NCBI GenBank assembly: GCA_900540805.1
Contig: UQHL01000013.1
Coordinates: 1-64,000, forward strand
DNA: 64,000 bases
Source of the DNA: an uncultured Eubacteriales bacterium
GTDB lineage: Bacteria; Bacillota; Clostridia; Christensenellales; Borkfalkiaceae
Direction: 5' to 3'
Under the pieces are notes generated by a model. The model searched no databases, was not told the origin of the DNA, and was given only the letters and a program-made list of their open reading frames with translations. This document shows, piece after piece, positions 7,840 to 16,008 of this stretch. A program made the translations under genes and the position numbers. Within the stretch, counting starts at the first letter, position 1. Each line of letters starts with the position of its first letter.

Positions 7840-7868
7840 ACCCGCAGACTGCCTGCGGGTATTTTTTT
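7840..7868 (+). terminator. rsmI operon terminator
   Basis: Perfect 8-bp stem ACCCGCAG / CTGCGGGT with a 5-base loop, followed by A and seven T. Confidence 0.92.
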
Positions 7869-7960
7869 GTTTTCGACATTTTTCCCGATTATGTCGCTCC
7901 CATTTTTATGAAAACTGTGTAAAAAGTCATAAAAATATATGATAAAATATCTTCATGCGC

Positions 7961-7989
7961 TTGACTTATGCGGACGGAACCTTTATAAT
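7961..7989 (+). promoter_or_regulatory. Promoter of giant lipoprotein
   Basis: TTGACT (7961-7966), 17-bp spacer, perfect TATAAT (7984-7989). The leader to the ATG at 8073 is about 75 bases and holds AAAGAGGAG. Confidence 0.85.
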
Positions 7990-8072
7990 AAAAACACGGA
8001 GAGTTAAAGGGCCGCCGTTTTTTTGCCGTCTGAAGGCGGAGCGGCTCAAAAGAAAGAGGAGAAAAAGAAGAT

Positions 8073-11000
8073 ATGAAAAGAAGCGGAAGAAACAAATCGG
8101 CGTTGATCGTCGCCGCGGTGCTGGGGGCGGGCGCCATGCTTGCGGCTGCGGGGTGTTCCTCCAAAAAAGGCGGGGAGATACGCGCGGAAGGGGAGACGAC
8201 CATTATTTCCTCGCCCACCAAAACCGCCGCGGAATATACGCCCGAAGAAAACGCCTACGTCCTGGCGGGAAAACTGAAAAGCCTGACTTCCTATCGTACG
8301 GAGGTGTCGGGCGAGGTCTCCGCGGGATTCGGCCCGATCAATTATAAGCAGACGATTTCGGATACCCATATCAAAAACGGAGAAGAATCCTTTTTGCAGG
8401 CAAAATCCACTTCTGCGCTGGTAAACGTCGGAAAGCAGGCGTTTTTTAAGGGCGACAAGGTGGTGATGCGCGACGCCTCGGACGTTAAAAAGGACGTCTG
8501 GTCGGATACGTTTTCCGTCACGACCCTTTCCGATTACCGCACCAACCTGGGTGCGGAGCCCACGGCTCTGTCTAACTATATCCTCAACGACGAGACGATC
8601 GTAAAAGCGGAAAAAGTGTCCGTTACGGACGACGTATATACCTTCCGTTACGAGATCGACCCCGTCAAGGGCACCTCGCGCTACGCCGTAAAAATGATGA
8701 ATTACGGCGGGCTGAAGAATAAGCCCGAATACCAGTCCTGCGTGCTGGAAGTGACGTTCGGCAAGGATTGGCTTCCCATTTCTCTGAAGGCGGAGGATAA
8801 GTATAAAATCAATCTGATCGGGGACATGTCCTGCACCTCTACGCTGACGGAAACCTTTTACGACGTCGGCGGGCAGGCGGAGATCCCCCAGGCGGAGCTG
8901 TTCCGCGAGAAGCTGGGCGACGATCCCACGGATATCGATCCCGACGATACGGAGGATAAGGACGGACTTTCCGCCTTGGCGGACGCCGTCCTCAACACCG
9001 ACCTTTCGGGCGGCTTGAAAATCCGCGGCAGCCTGGCCGCAAATATGGGCGAAAGCGAATTGCTGGAGCTGCCCGTTGATGCGTGGTTATCCTTCGATTT
9101 GGCGAAATTCGCGTTTCAAGGGCTTTCGGGCGCGTTCCGCGCGCGGATATCCACCGAAGTGATGGGGGTACCCGCAGAGCTTCTCTATACGGGCGACGGT
9201 TGGCTCTATACGGCCGTCGGCAGCACCCGTTATAAGTACGAGCTTCCCGATTTGGGAGACGGAATGGATTTGCAGGCGGTGCTCGGGCTGTTTACGGCGG
9301 AGAAGCTTCCTCAAAACGGAAATACATATCGATATAAGCTGACGTTGAATGCGAGCATTCTCGATACCGCAAACGCCGCGATAGCCGACTTTGCCGCGGG
9401 CCTTTCGGGCCCCGCCAAGGATTTATTCGGCGCATTGTCCCTCAGTGAAGTGAGCGCGACGATATCGGTACATAAAGGCCCCAAGGACGCGGGCACGATT
9501 TCCGCGGTGGAGCTCTTTGCCGATTTCGACGCCGCTTCTCTGAAAGCCGACGTTTCCGTCAGCGAAGTGGCGGAGACGCTTCCTTCTGCGGAAGAGCTGG
9601 CCGTTTATACGGCGGGCGACGCCGCCAAATTGGCGGAAAATTTCGGCGCGCTGTTTGAAATCGCGGGAAAACTGACCGATTTAGACTGGACGACGGGCAT
9701 GAATATCACCCTCAATGTCGGACTGGATTCGGATACGGCGGATGCGCCGCTTTTATTGCCGTTGGATACGCAGCTTCAAATTTTGCCCGAGGAACTGCTT
9801 TCGGGGAATATTTTGGGCGCGCTGCGCTTCCGCGCTTCGCTGAATTTATTTATCGTCAATATAGAGCTGTATTACGAAAACGGCATGCTTTATATGATCA
9901 ATACGAAGCAGAAGGACGGCCAAACTTACGCGACGAGCGTCACCTCCGTCAACGTCGTCGATTCGGTGCTGGGGCTGCTCTCGAACGCGCTGCTGCCGAA
10001 CGGCTCTCCCGCCGCGGCCGCGACGGCGGAAGGCTTCGATCTGATAGCGGTTTTAGCAGATGCGGCGATGAATGCAAACGTTGAAACTACGTGGAACGAT
10101 GAGACCGACTCCACCCGCATTCAGATCAATATGAGCCAAAACTTTACCTCGCTACTGAACGCGGGATATCACATGCTTCTCGAGGCGGTACGGGGGATCG
10201 ATTTGGGGGAAATGCAGGAGCTTTTGGGGTCTATTCTCTCTCTGTTCGATTTTGAAATCGACAGGGCCTGCGTGCGCGCGGACTTCGTCGGAGGCGCCTT
10301 GAGCGATGTCTCTTTCCGCCTGATCAACGACGGCACCTCCGCCATGCTGCCCGGCCGCGACCTTGCGTTTGTGCTCGGCATGACGATGGGCGAAGCGATG
10401 GCGGCGGGAGAAATCGATAAGGTGTTCGAGGGCTTGCAGGGCCATCTCGCCGCATACGAGGAGGGGACGGCCGTCCGCGAGGCCGTGGAAAAGCTGAAGG
10501 CGGACGGGGTGCGCTATCTCGGCGATTCCTATAAAGCGTTGCTGGACGAAACAGCGGCGGCGTATGACCGGCTTTCCGTCGCCGCGCAATATACGGTGGA
10601 TTACAGCGGGCTGACCGACATGATTAAGGATTTCGATACTCTGCGCAAACCCGTGGACGAGTTGCTGGGGTATATCGTCAAGCTCAGGAAAGAAGGAAAA
10701 GCGGAAGATTATGAAAAAGCCGCGGAAATTTACGACGAAAAAATTTCCGATCCCAGACAGCTGGAATATCTCGGCCGCTTTGCCGAGGAGGAATATCTCG
10801 AACTGCGCCGCAAGTATGAAAAGGACGTAGTGGTGCCCGCACTGAACGAGGAGCTTTCGAAGCTCGACCGCACAAATTATCCCGACGCACGCGATTTGAT
10901 AACGGCCGCGGCGAAGGCTGAGGCCGTCTATGAAGATCTGCTGGCGGAGAGCAAGGCGCTGGTGACCGATTACGAAGCGATCGAGGCGGCGCGTCAGGCG

Positions 11001-11597
11001 GTTGCGCCGGACGTTCCCGCGGCGTTTGTCGCGGCGGTGGCGGCCATCGGACCCGTGGAAGAAATAACGGCGGGTGCCGAAACATACGCAAAGATTTTGA
11101 AGGCGCAGACCCTCCGCGATTTCATGGCAAACTTTATGGACGCTTCGGCGCTCCAGGCGGCGGACGTCGCGGCGGCGGATACGACATTTACGGCGTGCAA
11201 GCAACAACACAGAACTTTGGAAACCGCCTTGGTAAACGGTTTGATTTCCGCAATCGGCAAGGTGGCCTTTACCGACGAATGCCACGGCCTGATCGTCGCG
11301 GCGCGCGAGGCCTTCAACGCTCTGCCCGAGGAATATAAAAACTTCTGTTCGAAGCGCTACACGCTTGCGTACGCGGAAGCGGATTACGTCAAATTGGCGA
11401 TTGCCGCGATCGACGCGGATAATCTGACGCTTGCGGACAAAGCGAAGGTGGAGCTGGCGAGACGGCTGTACGACGAGGCGACCGCTGCCTACGGAAAAAA
11501 CCTGCTCGCAACGACGATAAACAATCGTCTGGGCGATAGCGAAGCAACCTTGAAAGCATTGGAAAAGGCGATTGCCGAACTCGAAGCGGCGGCGTAA
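8073..11597 (+). CDS. Giant secreted lipoprotein, function unknown
   Basis: A 1174-residue exported lipoprotein. The signal peptide has a basic start, a hydrophobic core and a lipobox ending in Cys28 (LAAAGC), so it should be anchored to the outer face of the membrane. I do not recognise a named domain. Residues of about 60-290 and two later blocks (about 300-500 and 520-740) read as beta-rich modules with alternating hydrophobic residues, and the later two look like a diverged duplication. From about residue 790 to the end the sequence is helical, with repeated segments such as ALVTDYEAIEAARQAV and ALPEEYKNFCS. These recall helical surface-spacer repeats in other Bacillota lipoproteins. It is a single-gene unit with its own strong promoter and terminator. 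Confidence 0.75.
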   Translation: MKRSGRNKSALIVAAVLGAGAMLAAAGCSSKKGGEIRAEGETTIISSPTKTAAEYTPEENAYVLAGKLKSLTSYRTEVSGEVSAGFGPINYKQTISDTHIKNGEESFLQAKSTSALVNVGKQAFFKGDKVVMRDASDVKKDVWSDTFSVTTLSDYRTNLGAEPTALSNYILNDETIVKAEKVSVTDDVYTFRYEIDPVKGTSRYAVKMMNYGGLKNKPEYQSCVLEVTFGKDWLPISLKAEDKYKINLIGDMSCTSTLTETFYDVGGQAEIPQAELFREKLGDDPTDIDPDDTEDKDGLSALADAVLNTDLSGGLKIRGSLAANMGESELLELPVDAWLSFDLAKFAFQGLSGAFRARISTEVMGVPAELLYTGDGWLYTAVGSTRYKYELPDLGDGMDLQAVLGLFTAEKLPQNGNTYRYKLTLNASILDTANAAIADFAAGLSGPAKDLFGALSLSEVSATISVHKGPKDAGTISAVELFADFDAASLKADVSVSEVAETLPSAEELAVYTAGDAAKLAENFGALFEIAGKLTDLDWTTGMNITLNVGLDSDTADAPLLLPLDTQLQILPEELLSGNILGALRFRASLNLFIVNIELYYENGMLYMINTKQKDGQTYATSVTSVNVVDSVLGLLSNALLPNGSPAAAATAEGFDLIAVLADAAMNANVETTWNDETDSTRIQINMSQNFTSLLNAGYHMLLEAVRGIDLGEMQELLGSILSLFDFEIDRACVRADFVGGALSDVSFRLINDGTSAMLPGRDLAFVLGMTMGEAMAAGEIDKVFEGLQGHLAAYEEGTAVREAVEKLKADGVRYLGDSYKALLDETAAAYDRLSVAAQYTVDYSGLTDMIKDFDTLRKPVDELLGYIVKLRKEGKAEDYEKAAEIYDEKISDPRQLEYLGRFAEEEYLELRRKYEKDVVVPALNEELSKLDRTNYPDARDLITAAAKAEAVYEDLLAESKALVTDYEAIEAARQAVAPDVPAAFVAAVAAIGPVEEITAGAETYAKILKAQTLRDFMANFMDASALQAADVAAADTTFTACKQQHRTLETALVNGLISAIGKVAFTDECHGLIVAAREAFNALPEEYKNFCSKRYTLAYAEADYVKLAIAAIDADNLTLADKAKVELARRLYDEATAAYGKNLLATTINNRLGDSEATLKALEKAIAELEAAA

Positions 11598-11616
11598 ACA
11601 CGCGGGGCCGAATAAC

Positions 11617-11647
11617 AAAAGCGGAACGGTAAACCGTTTCGCTTTTT
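11617..11647 (+). terminator. Terminator of giant lipoprotein gene
   Basis: 13-bp stem (11617-11629 with 11634-11646, one G-U) around a TAAA loop, ending in a run of T. Confidence 0.9.
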
Positions 11648-11730
11648 TCGTGCTTAAGACATGAAAAGTTTGTTGTTTTTCCGATAATAAAGTACAAAAA
11701 AAATCGTTTGAAAAAAGTGAAAATAAACGC

Positions 11731-11759
11731 TTGTATTTTTTTCGCGGCGGACTTATAAT
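11731..11759 (+). promoter_or_regulatory. Promoter of MATE exporter
   Basis: TTGTAT (11731-11736), 17-bp spacer, TATAAT (11754-11759). The start codon is about 80 bases past the predicted transcript start. Confidence 0.8.
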
Positions 11760-11845
11760 ATCACTGCTAAAAGCGGAAAACGCACAAAGTATAGGGGAAA
11801 AACAAGGAAAATGAAGGAAAAACTTTTTCATCGGGGCATTTTTCT

Positions 11846-13261
11846 ATGACCAAAGATCTGACGAAAGGCAGTCCTTTCAAACTCATTCTCACCTTTATGG
11901 TGCCTGTCCTTATCGGCAATATATTTCAGCAGCTCTACAATATGGCGGATACGCTGATCGTGGGGCATACGGTTTCCTCGGACGCCATGGCGGGCGTGGG
12001 GATTACCGGCTCCATCACCTTTTTAATCCTCGGCTTTGCGTCGGGGCTTACGGCGGGCTTCGCCGTCAGGACCAGCCAGCGGTTCGGCGCGCGCGACGAC
12101 GAGGGCGTGAGAAAGAGCGTGGCCGTCTCTCTCCAGCTCTGTCTGGCGCTCACCGCGCTTTTGATGGCGGTGGCCATGCCCCTTTCCAAACCCCTCCTGC
12201 GCCTGATGCAGACGCCCGACAAGTATTTCGGCTACGCCTATTGGTACCTGTTTGTATGCTTCGGCGGAATCGGCGCCACGGTGCTGTATAATATTTCCGC
12301 CGCGACGCTCCGCGCCATCGGCGATACAAAAACTCCGCTGGTTATCCTCGTGGCGGCGGCCTTGCTCAATATCGGGCTCGACCTTCTCTTTATCGTGGTG
12401 TTTAAGATGAGCTATACGGGCGCGGCCGCCGCTACCGTCGTCAGCCAATTCGCCGCGGGGATCGCCGGCCTCGTCTATATGCTTAAAGCGTATCCCGTGC
12501 TCCGTCCCAAAAGAGAGGATTGGAAGATAAACTGGCGTTTGTGGGGCGGGCATATCGCGCTGGGGCTTCCCATGGCGCTTCAGTTTTCCATCACGGCGAT
12601 CGGGTGTATCTTTCAGCAGACCGCTCTCAATTCGCTGGATACGGAAATGCCGGGCGTCGTTACGGCCTATGCGGCGGCGACCAAGATCAGCAACCTCACC
12701 ACCACGCCTTTCGACGCGCTCGGCGTCACCTTTGCCACTTACGCGGGCCAGAATTACGGCGCCGAGGAACACGGCAGGATCAAGGACGGCGTCTTTGCGG
12801 GCATGTGCTATTGTCTGGGCATCTGGATATTCGGGCTTCTGTTCTGCAGCTTCCTCGGAAAGCCGCTGACCGGCATATTCCTCGACAGGACGACGGGGGA
12901 CGCGGCCCTGTATTACGAGGAAATGCTGGAATATTCCAAGCGCTACCTTGTCTATCAAAGCGCGTTTTTCGGGCCGCTGGGCGTCATTTTCGTCTATCGC
13001 AATACCTTGCAGGGGATCGGGCGTTCGGCGCTGACCATGGTCGCGGGGGTGACGGAGCTCGTCGGCCGAGCCTTGTCCTCCTTTTTGCTGGTGGGCTGGT
13101 TTGGGTTTGCGGGGATCTGTTTATCCAATCCCATCGCGTGGCTGGCGGCGGATTTCTTCCTCGTGCCCGCGTATTATGTCATCATGAAAAAATACCGCGC
13201 GCCTCGCGCCTACGGGCTTAAAAAACTTCTGCTGCGCGTCAAGCCGAAGAAGGCCGCCTGA
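11846..13261 (+). CDS. MATE-family multidrug/cation antiporter
   Basis: A 471-residue polytopic membrane protein with about 12 hydrophobic helices and the MATE/DinF organisation. Near the N terminus are MVPVLIGNIFQQLYNMADTL and the VGHTVSSDAMAGVG stretch, and a matching second half begins around ALGLPMALQF. Members exchange Na+ or H+ for organic cations, drugs or metabolites. Length is normal. The ribosome site (CGGGGC) is weak. The gene is a monocistronic unit with its own promoter. The substrate is unknown. Confidence 0.93.
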   Translation: MTKDLTKGSPFKLILTFMVPVLIGNIFQQLYNMADTLIVGHTVSSDAMAGVGITGSITFLILGFASGLTAGFAVRTSQRFGARDDEGVRKSVAVSLQLCLALTALLMAVAMPLSKPLLRLMQTPDKYFGYAYWYLFVCFGGIGATVLYNISAATLRAIGDTKTPLVILVAAALLNIGLDLLFIVVFKMSYTGAAAATVVSQFAAGIAGLVYMLKAYPVLRPKREDWKINWRLWGGHIALGLPMALQFSITAIGCIFQQTALNSLDTEMPGVVTAYAAATKISNLTTTPFDALGVTFATYAGQNYGAEEHGRIKDGVFAGMCYCLGIWIFGLLFCSFLGKPLTGIFLDRTTGDAALYYEEMLEYSKRYLVYQSAFFGPLGVIFVYRNTLQGIGRSALTMVAGVTELVGRALSSFLLVGWFGFAGICLSNPIAWLAADFFLVPAYYVIMKKYRAPRAYGLKKLLLRVKPKKAA

Positions 13262-13556
13262 CGGCAGGAAAAAATATTATTTAAGGCGACCTTTTCATCG
13301 GGCTATTCTTTTTCTGCGTTTCCTTCCGCCCGCTTCGGTCGGTTTGATAGTTGGCTCGATACGTCGCGGTATAAGTCGTAAAATATAAATTGTTCCATTC
13401 ATTCTCCCTTGCGTTTCAGCGCTGATACCGCTTAAACACCTTCTCACGATTATTGAAAGATTACGCATCGAAAGCTGAACGCTTCAAGAAAAATTTGTGG
13501 AAAATTATTTTGTGAAAGCGGCGATAAGAAACAGCCTGTTTGCTCATTATCGGGCA
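13262..13556. other. AT-rich intergenic stretch, no supported gene
   Basis: About 300 bases between the MATE gene and a leftward terminator. On the minus strand, overlapping reading frames of 30-35 codons start near an ATG preceded by GGGAGA (about 13400), but none is convincing. Composition changes here from GC-rich to AT-rich, marking the left edge of the TetR/membrane-protein cassette. Confidence 0.4.
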
Positions 13557-13559
13557 AAT

Positions 13560-13595
13560 AACAAAGCGCATTTCTCATTGAAATACGCTTTGTTT
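13560..13595 (-). terminator. Terminator of tetR gene
   Basis: Long stem: AACAAAGCGCATTTC (13560-13574) pairs with GAAATACGCTTTGTT, with one internal mismatch and a 5-base loop. It lies 20 bases past the stop of the leftward TetR gene. Confidence 0.75.
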
Positions 13596-13614
13596 GTATA
13601 TATTGGAAATTTTA

Positions 13615-14154
13615 TTAATAAATTGCGTCGATAATCAATTCGGCAAGTTTGCTTATATCTTCCCTGCAATCCTCGTCAAGCCATTTCATAGATACGTTGA
13701 ACAGCATTCCCGCATACAGAGTGGGCGCATATTCGCTTGAATCGGGGTAATCTTCGGCAAACATTTTTGCAAAATTTTTATTGAGATAATCCAAATAAAG
13801 ATATTCCAACCGAGCCTTGCGCAGTAATCGTATAGGCTCTTTATTTTGTTTGAAAAGCGTTAAGACGCTCGTTACGACTTTGACGTAATCGTCCTTACAT
13901 CTCGGATACAAATGCTGACTGAAAATAAACTCTTTTTTATAGTGGTCGAAATAGTAAACGATAATATCTTCTTTGCGCTTAAAGTAGCGGTAGAAAGTCG
14001 CTCTGCCTACGCCCGCTTTTTCCGCAATCTCCGTTACGCTTATTTTATTGTATTCGTATGAACTCATCAATTTGAAAAGAGCCTGTACAATGTAATATCT
14101 TGTATATTCTTCCGGTAATACTTCCACGATACAAAGTCTCCTTTTCTGTTTCAT
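13615..14154 (-). CDS. TetR/AcrR-family transcriptional regulator
   Basis: A 179-residue regulator. The N-terminal HTH is clear (KISVTEIAEKAGVGRATFYRYFKRKEDI), followed by a helical ligand-binding domain. The ATG at 14154 is chosen; a GTG at 14166 is in frame and also possible, and neither has a good Shine-Dalgarno. It is divergent from two membrane-protein genes, and the shared 160-base gap contains nested inverted repeats around the rightward promoter, so it probably represses those genes. Codon use and base composition are clearly more AT-rich than in the surrounding genome, suggesting recent acquisition with its neighbours. Confidence 0.88.
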   Translation of the reverse strand: MKQKRRLCIVEVLPEEYTRYYIVQALFKLMSSYEYNKISVTEIAEKAGVGRATFYRYFKRKEDIIVYYFDHYKKEFIFSQHLYPRCKDDYVKVVTSVLTLFKQNKEPIRLLRKARLEYLYLDYLNKNFAKMFAEDYPDSSEYAPTLYAGMLFNVSMKWLDEDCREDISKLAELIIDAIY

Positions 14155-14201
14155 TTGCGCTGACACATTCGCGCGGTGTGTTTCATCGCCCGTTCAGGCG
14201 G

Positions 14202-14274
14202 TTGATTTCTCCCGACTGTATCTTATATAATACACTTGTCTTACGGAAAAGTCAAGTGAAACGCGAGTCGGGAG
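14202..14274 (+). promoter_or_regulatory. Promoter with two nested inverted repeats, probable TetR operator
   Basis: TTGATT (14202-14207), 18-bp spacer, TATAAT (14226-14231). The outer inverted repeat CTCCCGACT (14209-14217) / AGTCGGGAG (14266-14274) encloses the -10. The inner repeat CACTTG (14233-14238) / CAAGTG (14253-14258) covers the transcript start. Placement fits repression by the divergent TetR protein. Confidence 0.6.
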
Positions 14275-14315
14275 ACGCTCCGCAAGACAAATCAAAATTA
14301 ACGGAGGCAAATAAT

Positions 14316-14852
14316 ATGCAAGAAAAGAATTTTATCTCTTATGAGTACAGCACCAAAACAGTGAAAGCAAAAGATCAGACAAAGGCGATCGATATGTACG
14401 AAGCATTTGGCTGGGAAGTTACTTCTACCGCACCTACCTTGGTGGACGGCGTAACGCTTTCGCTCAAACGCGATAGAAAATTAAAACACAAGCAAGAGCT
14501 TACAAGACTTGAAAGACAGGCGGAGAACGTATTTGAAACCATCAACGGGCTGCACCGTGCAAAAACAATGGGCGCAAGTATTTTTGCCTACGTTTTCGGT
14601 AGCATCGCCGCGCTCGTTTTCGGCGGCGGAATGTGTCTTACAATGTTAATGGAAGGTAGCATTCCTGCTTTCGTCGGAGGCATTGCGCTCGGTGTTGCAG
14701 GCATCGCATTGTGTGGCGTCAATTATTTTATCTACAAAAAACTAGTAGATAAAAAAACAAAGACACTGTTGTCTGTCATCGATGAAAATGAAGAAAAGCT
14801 TGCCAATATTCTTGAAAAAGGCGACGATATTTTGAGAGCGGATTTAATTTAA
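14316..14852 (+). CDS. Membrane protein with soluble N-terminal domain, unknown function
   Basis: A 178-residue protein not recognised by name. The first 85 residues are soluble and charged (FISYEYSTKTVKAKDQTKA, then a predicted helix ending in a coiled-coil-like stretch). They are followed by two hydrophobic helices (about residues 92-115 and 120-145) and a cytosolic helical tail. GGAGG lies eight bases before the chosen ATG at 14316. It is first in a two-gene operon driven by the promoter with TetR-type repeats, so it may serve in transport or stress response, but no function can be assigned. Confidence 0.7.
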   Translation: MQEKNFISYEYSTKTVKAKDQTKAIDMYEAFGWEVTSTAPTLVDGVTLSLKRDRKLKHKQELTRLERQAENVFETINGLHRAKTMGASIFAYVFGSIAALVFGGGMCLTMLMEGSIPAFVGGIALGVAGIALCGVNYFIYKKLVDKKTKTLLSVIDENEEKLANILEKGDDILRADLI

Positions 14853-14878
14853 CAAATATAGAAAGGGAGAAGAAGGAT

Positions 14879-15574
14879 TTGAAACGGAAGGGAAGAGTTG
14901 AAAATAAATTTTTGAAGCGAATGAAGAATGATTATACTTTTCGAACGTTTGTATTTTCGTCGCTTTCCTGTTTCGTTACCGTTGCGTTTGCGGGCTACAA
15001 TGCAATTCTTGCAATCAGCTATCGTTCGGCTTGGAATACCGGCATAGCGGTTTATTATACGCTGCTTAGCTGTATCAGAATTTATGTCATATTTTCTGAG
15101 CGTAAATTTTATAAAACAGGACTTGACGAGCAACGAAAGGGAATGCAAAGAAAAAAACGTTTTTTGGTACAAAGCATATTGCTGTTCATCATAGATTTTA
15201 TATTGATTGCGCCTGTTGCTATGATGGTGATGCAGCAAAAAGAAATTCATTATACTGCTATACCGGCAATAGCGATAGCGGCTTACACGACGTATAAAGT
15301 TACAATGTCCGCAAAACATTTTATAAAGGCTCGAAAAAGCAATCATTTAAGCATTAAAATGTTACGAAATATTAATTTTGTAGATGCGCTCGTATCCGTT
15401 CTTTCTTTGCAATACACGCTTATTATGACTTTTGACGGCGGTAGTATCAAGAAAGATATGCATACGTTATGTGCTATAAGTTCGTTGATAATTTGGGGTT
15501 GGATAATTGTTATATCGGTTTTTACTCTTTCTCGTGCTATTAAATTACTGCAAAAAAATAATGTAGATATATGA
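14879..15574 (+). CDS. Polytopic membrane protein, TTG start
   Basis: A 231-residue, highly hydrophobic protein with about six predicted membrane helices (for example FVFSSLSCFVTVAFAGYNAI and SSLIIWGWIIVISVFTL) and Lys/Arg-rich loops. It begins at a TTG with AGGGAG nine bases upstream. A weaker alternative is the ATG at 14921. It follows the previous gene by 26 bases in the same AT-rich cassette and is probably controlled by the same TetR protein. Family unknown. Confidence 0.65.
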   Translation: MKRKGRVENKFLKRMKNDYTFRTFVFSSLSCFVTVAFAGYNAILAISYRSAWNTGIAVYYTLLSCIRIYVIFSERKFYKTGLDEQRKGMQRKKRFLVQSILLFIIDFILIAPVAMMVMQQKEIHYTAIPAIAIAAYTTYKVTMSAKHFIKARKSNHLSIKMLRNINFVDALVSVLSLQYTLIMTFDGGSIKKDMHTLCAISSLIIWGWIIVISVFTLSRAIKLLQKNNVDI

Positions 15575-15785
15575 CGGTGGAAACTCAAGAGAAAATCAAG
15601 GAAAGGTCGTATGAGTGTTGTCCGATTTGCTCCAAATTGCGCCTTTAAGGCGAACTCGTAAAAAGGGTATTGTCAACCGCGAAAGCGGTCATCGGCGAAT
15701 TGTCGTAGAGATAGAAAACGGAAAAACTTTCGCAATACCATTTCATTATGAAAAAAACAGAATAAAAAGAAACAACAGGGCTTGA
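15571..15785 (+). pseudogene. Possible frameshifted small zinc-ribbon-like ORF
   Basis: An ATG overlaps the stop of the previous membrane gene (ATGA). It opens 25 codons containing the zinc-ribbon-like knuckle YECCPICSK, then meets TAA. A -1 shift at that point opens a second stretch with plausible protein texture (RRIVVEIENGKTFAIPFHYEKN) up to 15785. The two halves may be one decayed gene. Evidence is only the coupled start and the continuity of sense, so confidence is low. Confidence 0.3.
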
Positions 15786-15810
15786 ATTAATCTCAAAGCC
15801 TGTTGTTTTT
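15771..15810 (+). terminator. Terminator of membrane-protein operon
   Basis: AACAACAGG(G)CTT pairs with AAGCCTGTTGTT with one bulged G, followed by five T. Bases 15811-15928 hold nothing else that I can support. Confidence 0.8.
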
Positions 15811-15928
15811 CTTTGACGCGATTTCAGGGTGCATTCCCGTTAAAATTTAGTTTTTCCGATTTTTCCTATGGAACACCCCCAATGGACGGGTTCATTTTTT
15901 TATATCTTTCACCATGGTTAATATTTGC

Positions 15929-15956
15929 TTGACAAGAGAGTGCCGTCTGTGATAAT
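15929..15956 (+). promoter_or_regulatory. feo operon promoter
   Basis: Perfect TTGACA (15929-15934), 16-bp spacer, GATAAT (15951-15956). A Fur box is not obvious. Confidence 0.65.
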
Positions 15957-16008
15957 ATTATGAAGAAAAATATAGGAAAGCGACGAATATCGGAAAAGGA
16001 AGAAACAT

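Noticed and set aside
10152..11831. Open frame of 559 codons on the minus strand
   Set aside because: Antisense to the giant lipoprotein, crosses its terminator, and reads as Arg/His-rich shadow sequence.
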